Of a DNA stretch of 64,000 nucleotides, positions 16,992-24,240 are shown piece after piece (position 1 is the stretch's first letter; each line of letters begins with the position of its first letter). Location: assembly GCA_026392455.1 (NCBI GenBank), contig JAPLCB010000002.1, forward strand, positions 124,001 to 188,000, written 5' to 3'. Both the position numbers and the translations under genes were made by a program. This DNA is from Propionibacteriales bacterium (GTDB taxonomy: Bacteria > Actinomycetota > Actinomycetes > Propionibacteriales > Nocardioidaceae). A model generated the notes under the pieces. That model made no database searches, had not been told where the DNA came from, and saw nothing but the letters and a program-made list of their open reading frames with translations.

Positions 16992-17212
16992 TTGATGCTC
17001 CTTCGTTGCGCAGGGAAGTCCGGTCACTGGCACGATCTTCAGCGTCGACGCCGACGTTGGTCTGTGCCACGCGTCTCGCTCCGGATGTGACGGGGACCAC
17101 ATTCCTCGTGTCCGCGGACACTCACAGTTCTCAGTGTGGTGCGCAAGAGTGCTGGGAAACCCGTCTCCCTGGCGGTCAATCCAGCGGCCCTTTCGCCCGG
17201 CCGTTCGGAGGC

Positions 17213-18210
17213 CTAGGTGTGATGTCCAGGCAGGTTGTTGAGCCTGCTGTAGGGAACGCCACCGATGGCGGAGTGGATCCGGTGTTGATTGTAGAAGTGG
17301 ATCCAGTGGGGAAGGTCAGCTCTGCGTTCAGTCTCTGAGGTGTAGAACCGTGCGTAGGCCCAGTCGTCAGCGAGGGTTCGGTGGAACCGCTCGATCTTCC
17401 CGTTGGTCTGGGGTCGGTAGGGCCGGGTTCGTTTGTGCTTGATCCCTAGTGCTTCGCACGCATCGCGCCAGGCGAAAGAGCGGTAGCAACTGCCGTTGTC
17501 GGAGAGCACACGCTCGACAACGACTCCGCGGTCGGCGAACCAAGCAACAGCGCGTTCGAGCACTCCGATTGCTGTCTCGGCCTTCTCGTCAGCACAGATC
17601 TCGACGTAGGCGATGCGTGAGTAGCATCGACCACTGTGTACAGGAAAGCTGTTCCGAGCAGCGGGTTTCGGTGCGCGTTGCTGCGCTGGCCAGTTCGGTG
17701 GGCAGTGATGGTTCGATTCCGTTTGCCCGCTGCTCGACCGAGATAGCGATGGCCACCGCCGTCAGGGACGTTGCCGAATTTCGTGATGTCGACGTGGATC
17801 AACGAGCCCGGGTGCGGGTGCTCGTAGCGACGTATCGGTTCGCCGGTGACCCGGTCGATCCGCGAGAGCCTGTTGACCCTTACTCGGACCAGAACGGCGT
17901 GGACCGTCGAGGGCGGGACCCCGAGCCTGCCTCCGATCTGAACCGGGCCGAGACGGCGACGCCACCTCAGCTCAAGGATCGCTCGCCGTACTGGTGCTGG
18001 AGTGATGTTCGGGCACGTGCGCGGCCGGCTTGATCGATCCTTCATCCCGGTCGGACCTTCAGCGCGAAACCTCGCTGCCCACTTCCGGGCCGTCACGGTC
18101 GAGACCACGAACATCTTGGCCGCCTCGGACGGCTTCCAGCCGTCCTCGACGACCAGTCGAGCAAGGCGTAGTCGAGCTTTCGGGGTCAGTGCAGCGTTAG
18201 CGTGGGACAC
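17213..18210 (-). pseudogene. IS481-family transposase, frameshifted
   Basis: The start is a GTG at 18210 with a perfect AGGAGG five bases upstream. The N-terminal helix-turn-helix part (TPKARLRLARLVVEDGW, MKDRSSRP) and the first catalytic Asp (LIHVDITKFGNVPDGGG) are in one frame. Near 17618-17624 the frame changes by one base inside what should read VVDxHSRIAYVEI. The remainder (LSDNGSCYRSFAW with the second Asp, RPYRPQTNGKIERFHRTLADDW with the Glu) continues in another frame to a TAG. One missing base explains it. The stop codon lies in the target-site duplication, outside the element proper. Confidence 0.85.
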
Positions 18211-18323
18211 GAAGGCCTCCTGGTGGCGAAGCGGTTCCTTAGACAGCTCCACTTCACATCCGGAGGCCTTCGCCTTCCAGCAACTCAGGGCCGTGTCACG
18301 AAACAACGTCCCTGGACATCACA
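17218..18323 (-). mobile_element. IS481-family insertion sequence, about 1106 bp
   Basis: The ends are 22-bp inverted repeats with two mismatches: TGTGATGTCCAGGCAGGTTGTT (17218-17239) and its partner at 18302-18323. They are flanked by CCTAGG on both sides (17212-17217 and 18324-18329), which I read as a 6-bp target duplication (or the 4-bp CTAG inside it). The element sits exactly at the stop codon of the cyclase gene, whose TAG lies in the right-hand copy, so that gene is not shortened. Confidence 0.9.
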
Positions 18324-18324
18324 C

Positions 18325-19569
18325 CTAGGACCCGCTTGTTCCCCGCATGGCTCCGAGCGGGGCGTAGAGCTTGACGGGGAAGTGCACACCCTTGACCATC
18401 GCCTCACCGCGCTCTTCGCAGGGGACGCGGTCCTTGACCAAGTGCCAACTAGCCTGGGACAGCAGGATCTCGCCAGGCTCGCACTCGGCCTGGATCCGGG
18501 CCGCGATGTTCGTCTGGAGCCCGATCCCGGTGTAGGTGGCGCGGCCACCCGATCCGAACGTTCCTACAGACACGAAACCGGTGTTGATCCCGACCCGAGT
18601 CCGGAGCTCGTGATCAAGACCGATCCGAAACCAGCGCTCGTTCAACACGGGCAAGCTGGCCTGGATCTCGCCGGCGGCGGCCACGGCTGCGGCGACCTGA
18701 TCCTCTGGAGCGAGTTCAGCCGGCGCCCCGAAGATCGCCATGACGCCGTCCCCGGCGAACTCGTTGAGGGTCCCACCGTGGTTTTCGATGATCGTAGCCA
18801 TCGTGGCCAAGTACTCCTGGACAATCTGCGCCAAGGATTCAGGATCCAATGAATCCGCCGTCTGGGTGAACCCAACGACATCGGAGAACAGCACCGTCAC
18901 GCGGCGTCGGTGCGGCACTTCGATCAGCTCCGCCTGGCCAGTCTCGATCGCGTCGGCGACCGACGGCGGCGCGAAGCGCCGGATCATCCGCTGCTGGAGG
19001 AACGCGCGGCGGGATCCCCTCTCCAGCAGGTAGGCGGTCAGCAGCGCAAGGGAGTAGAAGTTGGCAAGGTAGGCGAAGGTGAGCACCCATGTCTCGGTGC
19101 TGGCGTCCATGGCGGCGAACGTCGCCGCCAACGCAGGGAGCATGAATAGCGAACCGATTCCGGTCCGAAGCGGGCCGACACGGAAGAGCGTGGCCAACCA
19201 GACCATTAATAACGGGACGGCTAAGGCCATGTACAAGGTCGGGAAGCCGCCCACCACCGACATCAACGACCAGGTCCAGGCTGTTCCCACGACGATTGCG
19301 GTCAGGCCGGTGCGCTGCACCGACAGCCACCACGGTCGATAGGTCGCCCACACCAGCCCGACAATCGTCACCATGTGGGCCGCATGGATCGACTCGGCCT
19401 GGAGCAGTCGATGCTCAGCGACGAGTGCGTCGATCGCGACGAAGGCGAACGTCAGGCCCAGCGCTGCGAGCAGCCCGAGTCGTACTGAGGGCAAGACATC
19501 GCGGCTCTCCTTCGCCAGGAACGAACACTCGACGTCGGAATCGTCGAACCGCAGGCGAAGTCGACGCAT
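18325..19569 (-). CDS. Membrane-bound class III adenylate/guanylate cyclase
   Basis: A 414-residue protein. Five or six N-terminal membrane helices (about 28-180) precede a class III cyclase domain (about 215-390). Metal-binding aspartates occur in VTVLFSDVVGFTQTAD and NEFAGDGVMAIFG; the transition-state Asn and Arg are in GIGLQTNIAARIQ. The lysine that usually selects adenine, four residues before GD, is Glu here (NEFAGD), as in guanylyl cyclases and some bacterial enzymes, so the product is uncertain. An IS481 element is inserted at the stop codon. Confidence 0.9.
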   Translation of the reverse strand: MRRLRLRFDDSDVECSFLAKESRDVLPSVRLGLLAALGLTFAFVAIDALVAEHRLLQAESIHAAHMVTIVGLVWATYRPWWLSVQRTGLTAIVVGTAWTWSLMSVVGGFPTLYMALAVPLLMVWLATLFRVGPLRTGIGSLFMLPALAATFAAMDASTETWVLTFAYLANFYSLALLTAYLLERGSRRAFLQQRMIRRFAPPSVADAIETGQAELIEVPHRRRVTVLFSDVVGFTQTADSLDPESLAQIVQEYLATMATIIENHGGTLNEFAGDGVMAIFGAPAELAPEDQVAAAVAAAGEIQASLPVLNERWFRIGLDHELRTRVGINTGFVSVGTFGSGGRATYTGIGLQTNIAARIQAECEPGEILLSQASWHLVKDRVPCEERGEAMVKGVHFPVKLYAPLGAMRGTSGS

Positions 19570-19994
19570 GAAAGGAGGATAGAACCACGACCTTGACGCC
19601 GTTAGAACAACGTTCAGTTCCGAAAGTCAGAACTCAAACTCGAGTACCTCCACGGGCTCGGCCGCGATGGAGCGCCTTGCCATTGAGTGCTGGGGCAGCC
19701 GGAACGCGGTGAAAGGGATGCATCTCCTCGGTCCGGATCTCGTCAGCTCCGGAATGTATCTCACAACCCTCCGTTCGTGAGACTAGGCCTGCGATTCCCG
19801 TCCATCCGGATCTGCCGCGACCCGTGCGCTCATGCCGAGATCCGGTTGCGGCCCTCGCTGCTGTCTCGAAGGCGAAGCAAACGACTAGCTCGATCCCTAC
19901 GCCTTCTCCGCCGCCATACCGTTCGCGTTCTCAGAAGCTGCCCCGGGCGAGCCGATCAAATCGGACGGATCGCATGCGGCGGTACGGTCCCTCT
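19570..19994. other. Intergenic region with left copy of a direct repeat
   Basis: A 425-base gap between the divergent cyclase and VOC genes. No coding potential is convincing. It includes the left copy of an imperfect direct repeat and presumably both promoters. Confidence 0.6.
19804..19873 (+). repeat. Imperfect direct repeat flanking the VOC gene, left copy
   Basis: ATCCGGATCTGCCGCGACCC and onward through GCGCTCATGCCG to GTTGCG, then GCCCT...CTCGAAGG. The right copy is at 20474-20551. About four in five bases agree over the first 48 positions, with a small indel afterwards. Confidence 0.7.
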
Positions 19995-20432
19995 ATGCCC
20001 ATCAAACTCGAGAACGTCGGCATCGCCGTCCGCGACCTGGAGACCACAATTGCCTTCTTCACCGACCTTGGACTCACCGTCCTTGGCCGTGACACGGTCA
20101 GCGGAGAATGGACCGACACCGCCGTAGGGCTCGACGGAAACCACGCCAACATCGCCGTACTCCAGACACCTGACGGCAACGGCACCCTCGAGCTCTTCGA
20201 ATACATCCACCCCGACGCGATCGAGACGGAGCCCACCCAGCCCAACGAGATCGGCATGCACCGAGTCGCCTTCTCGGTCGATGACATCGACGAAGCGCTC
20301 GAGATCGCCGCGAGGCACGGCTGCCACCCACTGCGTGGCGTGGCTACCTACCAAGACATCTACAAGCTCTCCTACATTCGGGGCCCCAGCGGCATCATCG
20401 TGATGCTCGCTGAAGAGCTCAACAAGCAGTGA
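19995..20432 (+). CDS. VOC (glyoxalase/bleomycin-resistance fold) family protein
   Basis: A 145-residue protein of one VOC unit: KLENVGIAVRDLETTIAFF at the N terminus, MHRVAFSVDDIDEALEIA in the middle, and YIRGPSGIIVMLAEEL at the end. The metal-ligand positions normally filled by His/Glu are partly replaced (Asn at the first position, His in MHRV, a Glu near the C terminus), so the activity is unclear. The ATG at 19995 starts the conserved fold; the frame is open further upstream without homology. It lies between imperfect direct repeats. Confidence 0.85.
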   Translation: MPIKLENVGIAVRDLETTIAFFTDLGLTVLGRDTVSGEWTDTAVGLDGNHANIAVLQTPDGNGTLELFEYIHPDAIETEPTQPNEIGMHRVAFSVDDIDEALEIAARHGCHPLRGVATYQDIYKLSYIRGPSGIIVMLAEELNKQ

Positions 20433-20473
20433 GCGCTGACTGACCTCGCTGCGCCGGTGGCGACGTACTAGCA

Positions 20474-20551
20474 ATCCGGATTCGTCGCGAACCGTACGCG
20501 CTCATGCCGCGACCCGGGTGCGTCATTCCGCGCCCTGAGCGAGCTCGAAGG
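20474..20551 (+). repeat. Imperfect direct repeat flanking the VOC gene, right copy
   Basis: ATCCGGATTCGTCGCGAACC and onward through GCGCTCATGCCG to GGGTGCG, then GCCCTGAGCGAGCTCGAAGG. It matches the copy at 19804. It lies between the VOC stop and the stop of the next, convergent gene. Confidence 0.7.
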
Positions 20552-20553
20552 AA

Positions 20554-20964
20554 CTACTGCTCGGGCAACTCGTCCGCTCCGCTCGAATCCCGCGCCTTGC
20601 GCGCCTGCCCTTGGTAACGGTTCCCCAGGATGCGCGTCACGCCGATGCTCGCGATGATCCCGACCAGGACCGTGACTGCTGCTAGACCGCTCATCAGCAT
20701 CACGTGCTTGGCGCTGTCGGCCACCAGGCCGACCAACGAGAAGACGAGTCCGACGGTCAGAAGGACGAACCCGACCCGCTTCTCCGCCAAGAGGGTCGCA
20801 TGGGTCGCAACAGCGTCTGGCTCGCCCAGCGCGGTTCCTTCCGCACCGATCTCCTCCCTCAGCGCGACGATCGACTCCGCGTTGTGGGCATGGGCAAGGA
20901 CGCCGGCGCCAACCAGCTCGAGAGCGACGCCTCCGATCAGAAAGCTGTCGACCACCAGGGACAT
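20554..20964 (-). CDS. Hypothetical membrane protein, three helices
   Basis: A 136-residue protein with an N-terminal helix (SFLIGGVALELVGAGVLA), a polar Glu/Ala segment, and two adjacent helices (VGFVLLTVGLVFSLVGLVA and LMSGLAAVTVLVGIIASIG), then a charged tail. No family recognised. It stands alone in the accessory segment. The reading frame is clean and ends next to the right direct repeat. Confidence 0.6.
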   Translation of the reverse strand: MSLVVDSFLIGGVALELVGAGVLAHAHNAESIVALREEIGAEGTALGEPDAVATHATLLAEKRVGFVLLTVGLVFSLVGLVADSAKHVMLMSGLAAVTVLVGIIASIGVTRILGNRYQGQARKARDSSGADELPEQ

Positions 20965-21187
20965 GGAGACATCGTGCCCTGACGGTTGAGTTCGAAACGA
21001 GTTCCAGTTGCCAACACGGCGTCCCTTCCGCTGCTAGACGGACACACTCATCTGCCGACGAGGGCGCGGCTGCGATCTCCTACGGTCGAAGTCCTGGACA
21101 TCCGCGAAGGCCGCAGGCCTCCACGGTGCTTCAGTCGGTACTGGGGTCATGGTGCGACCCCAGGGTGAGGAACCCGCGGCTCGGCGG

Positions 21188-22219
21188 TCAGCCTGCTACG
21201 TCGGGATCGCCCTTGGGGAGCGTGATCACCACGGTCGTCCCGACGCCGACCTCGCTCTCAATCCCCATGGTCCCGCCGAGCCTCTGCACGAGCTCGCGGG
21301 CGCTCGCCAGGCCGAGCCCGGTGCCGCCGTCGGATCGAGCCAGGCGACCTCGCTGGAACTCGAGGAACACGGTCTCGAGGTCATCCGGGTCGATCCCACG
21401 CCCGCGGTCGGTGACGCGAAGGGTGCCCTCGGTCTCCGTTTCGTCCGTCGTCAAGGAGATCAACGAGCCGGGATCTGAGTACTTCAGGGCGTTCGTGAGC
21501 ACGTTCGCGATGACGCGGTGCAGCGACGAGGTCTCAGCCATCACCACGACCCGGTCGGAGGTGACCTTGATGCGGGCGGTGTCAGCGACCGGGCCCGCGG
21601 CCACGTGGCGGGCCAGGTCCGCCAGGTCGATTGCTTCGAGCATGATCGTCAGTTGGTCAGAGTCGTCACGGGCATGCTCCACGAGGTCCTCGGCCATGAC
21701 CAGCATCCGGTCCGCGTTGTCGTCGACGCGGTCCAGGAAGTGATCCTGATCCTTGGGTTCGGCTCCGTGCACGAGCTCGGTGAAGCCCTTGATGGCGGCA
21801 ACGGGGAGCCGGAAGTCGTGCATGAACGTGCTGTAGAAGGTCGCCTGCGCGGCGTCGTTGCGCCTGCTCTCGGTGAGGTCGCGCATCACCTTGGCGTACC
21901 CGATCAGGGTGCCGGACTTCGCGTAGAGCGCCGTGATCCGGATATCGCCCCAGAACTGGCTGCCGTCCTTCCGGATCCGCCAACCCGAGTGGACTTCGAC
22001 CTTCTCGACCCGGGCCTTGCGCAGGTAGTACTCCGGCTGGCCGATGCGTCGGTCCTCGGCTGTGTAGAACATCGAGAAGTGTTGGCCGATCGCTTCCTCC
22101 CGGCTGTACCCGGTGAGGCGTTCGGCACCACCGCTCCAGGACTCGATGACACCATCCGGGGTCAGGCCAACCAGCCCGAGCTCCGTGCCTTCTTCGATGT
22201 CCCGAGAACCACGCGTCAT
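21188..22219 (-). CDS. PAS-domain sensor histidine kinase
   Basis: A 343-residue soluble kinase: PAS plus PAC domain (about 10-130; GLTPDGVIESWSGGAERLTG, MRDLTESRR), a dimerisation/phosphoacceptor helix with His in FMHDFRLPVAAIKGF (about 145-160), and a HATPase domain with the N-box NVLTNALKYSDPGS, G1 DRGRGIDPDDL and G2 GGTGLGLASAREL. The H-box has Asp where Glu is usual. No response regulator is adjacent in the same operon, so it is an orphan kinase here. No membrane segment, so it senses a cytoplasmic signal. Confidence 0.92.
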   Translation of the reverse strand: MTRGSRDIEEGTELGLVGLTPDGVIESWSGGAERLTGYSREEAIGQHFSMFYTAEDRRIGQPEYYLRKARVEKVEVHSGWRIRKDGSQFWGDIRITALYAKSGTLIGYAKVMRDLTESRRNDAAQATFYSTFMHDFRLPVAAIKGFTELVHGAEPKDQDHFLDRVDDNADRMLVMAEDLVEHARDDSDQLTIMLEAIDLADLARHVAAGPVADTARIKVTSDRVVVMAETSSLHRVIANVLTNALKYSDPGSLISLTTDETETEGTLRVTDRGRGIDPDDLETVFLEFQRGRLARSDGGTGLGLASARELVQRLGGTMGIESEVGVGTTVVITLPKGDPDVAG

Positions 22220-22306
22220 GGCGAATGCCCACTTCCGTCACCCCCAACGTACGCGCTCGAGGCGGTTGCGCGGGTCCTGCGGCTGATTCCCGCGTCCAGA
22301 CCGGGG

Positions 22307-22963
22307 CTAAGCCTGGACGCGCCCGGTCTCGTAGGCCCACATCGCCACCTCCACCCGGTTACGGGCACCGATCTTGTTCATCAGTGCGGCGACATGGGTC
22401 TTCACCGTGCTCAGGGTGATGTGCAGCTCGGCGGCGATCTCGATGTTGGTGCGGCCGCGGGCGACGGTCAGGAGCACCTCTTCCTCGCGTTCGGTGAGCG
22501 GCTCGATCGGCTGGGCCGGCGGGGCGGCTCGTTCCAGGCCGGCCAGCGTGGTGAGCAGGCGGCGGGTGATGTCGGGTGAGATCAGCGCGTCGCCGTTCGC
22601 GGCGGCCTTGATCGCCTGGACCAGCAGCTCGGGCCCAGCGTCCTTGAGGAGGAAACCTCGGGCACCGGCCTTCAAGGCTCCGTGCACGTACTCGTCGAGG
22701 TCGAACGTCGTGATGACCACGATGGCGAGCGGGTTCTCGACGCCGGGGCCGGCCAGCTGGCGGGTCGCCTCGACGCCGTCGATACCGGGCATCCGGATGT
22801 CGAAGAGGCAGACGTCGGGCCGCAGCTCACGGGCGATGGCCACCGCCTCGAGACCGTCCGTTGCCTCGCCGACGACCTCGATCCCGGGCTGCGCGTTGAG
22901 GATCATGGTGAGCCCGGTGCGGACCAGGACCTGGTCGTCGGCCACCACCACCCGGATGGTCAT
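22307..22963 (-). CDS. NarL/LuxR-family response regulator
   Basis: 218 residues: receiver domain (about 1-120; phosphoacceptor Asp in CLFDIRMPGIDG, Lys in FLLKDAG) and a LuxR-type helix-turn-helix (PLTEREEEVLLTVARGRTNI, ELHITLSTVKTHV). I start it at the ATG at 22963, which overlaps the kinase stop as ATGA; the frame could extend 13 codons upstream. Translational coupling with the kinase at 22960-24108 makes them a pair. Confidence 0.93.
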   Translation of the reverse strand: MTIRVVVADDQVLVRTGLTMILNAQPGIEVVGEATDGLEAVAIARELRPDVCLFDIRMPGIDGVEATRQLAGPGVENPLAIVVITTFDLDEYVHGALKAGARGFLLKDAGPELLVQAIKAAANGDALISPDITRRLLTTLAGLERAAPPAQPIEPLTEREEEVLLTVARGRTNIEIAAELHITLSTVKTHVAALMNKIGARNRVEVAMWAYETGRVQA

Positions 22964-24108
22964 CGCTGAACCCCCCAGGGGAGTGTCGCCTCGACGGTCC
23001 AACCGCCGGCCGGGTCCGGCCCGGCCTGGCAGGCGCCGCCGAACAGCTTGGCGCGCTCCTCCATCCCGAGCAGGCCGTAGCCCACACCTGCTGCGGGGCG
23101 GGCAGCGTCTCCGTCGTCGTGCACACGCAACCGTACGACGCCGACGTCGCCGGTGACCTCCACCGTGACCGCCGTGGCGTTCACCGAGTGCCGGATCGCA
23201 TTGGTGACCGACTCCTGAGCGATCCGGTAGATCGCCACCTCCACCGGTTGCGGCAGGCCAGCGAGCTCGCCGTGGCGGTCCACCTGGACCAGGGTGCTCA
23301 TCCGGGTCAGCTCGTCCAGGTCGCTGATGCCCCGCTGCGGTCCGTAGTCAACGGGCACGGCGTCGACCGCGTCGCCGTTACGGAGTACCCGGACCATCGT
23401 GCGCATCTCGTACAAGGTCCGCGACGCCTCCGCCTCGATCACCGCCAGCGCCTCCACCGCCAGCGCCGGGTTGGTCGCGGCCACCGCCCTGCCAGCCTGG
23501 GCCTGGATCGCAATGGCCGACACGTGGTGCGCGACGGTGTCGTGCAGCTCACGGGCCAGCTCACCGCGCTCGAACGACCGGACCTGCTGCACCTCGCGCT
23601 GGCGGGCCACCGCGCGGTAGCGCATCGCAGCCCCGAGGGCGAACGACGCGACCAGCACCGTGACGCCGCCGAGCACCTCGCCGACCGGGGTCTCGGTGCT
23701 CACGAAGGCCAGACCCGCCGGCACGGCGATGATCCCGGTACCGATCAGCGCCTCGCGGCCCGAAGCCCAGCGGTACAAGGCGTACGGCAGCAGCAGCACG
23801 CAGGCCATCACGTTGAGTCCCACGTCGGCGATGCCGTCGAGCAACGTCGGGACGTACAGCACCATCGAGCCGCCGAAGCCGATCGCGGTCGCCAGGAGCG
23901 GATGGGTACGCCGCCAGAGCAGGACCGGGATCACCAGGAGCGCGACAACTCCTGCCAGGGGACGCGCCGGTACGTCGGAGCGGAAGATCGCCTCACCCGC
24001 AGCCGTGACCAGCAGGGCGCCGACGACAACCCAGTCCCACCACACTCGCGCTGGCGGGTCCGGGGCTCGGGGCTCGGCGAGGACCGAGCGGAAGAAGGCG
24101 GTGACCAT
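22960..24108 (-). CDS. DesK/NarX-type sensor histidine kinase
   Basis: 382 residues: five to six membrane helices in the first 160 residues, a HisKA_3 phosphoacceptor region (GELARELHDTVAHHVSAIAI), and a HATPase domain (YRIAQESVTNAIRHSVNA, VRLRVHDDGD, GVGYGLLGMEERAKLFGG). It is the partner of the overlapping LuxR-type regulator. A 132-base divergent promoter region separates it from an MMPL transporter gene, so the pair may control that transporter. Confidence 0.93.
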   Translation of the reverse strand: MVTAFFRSVLAEPRAPDPPARVWWDWVVVGALLVTAAGEAIFRSDVPARPLAGVVALLVIPVLLWRRTHPLLATAIGFGGSMVLYVPTLLDGIADVGLNVMACVLLLPYALYRWASGREALIGTGIIAVPAGLAFVSTETPVGEVLGGVTVLVASFALGAAMRYRAVARQREVQQVRSFERGELARELHDTVAHHVSAIAIQAQAGRAVAATNPALAVEALAVIEAEASRTLYEMRTMVRVLRNGDAVDAVPVDYGPQRGISDLDELTRMSTLVQVDRHGELAGLPQPVEVAIYRIAQESVTNAIRHSVNATAVTVEVTGDVGVVRLRVHDDGDAARPAAGVGYGLLGMEERAKLFGGACQAGPDPAGGWTVEATLPWGVQR

Positions 24109-24240
24109 CGCTCCAGCCTAGAGAGCGACCAGCCTCCTCGTACGGGGCACAAGGACGACCCAGCAGTCGTTCTTTTGACCGAGGACAGCACCGGTCCTTG
24201 GCCCGATGTGAAGCGTTCGACGCCAGGCCACCGTAGAGAC

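Noticed and set aside
19600-19625. LexA/SOS box near GAACAACGTTC
   Set aside because: The spacing between half-sites is three bases, not the four expected for the actinobacterial LexA site.
23119-24240. Upstream extension of the MMPL frame
   Set aside because: It is antisense to the sensor kinase; the transporter fold begins at the ATG at 24241.
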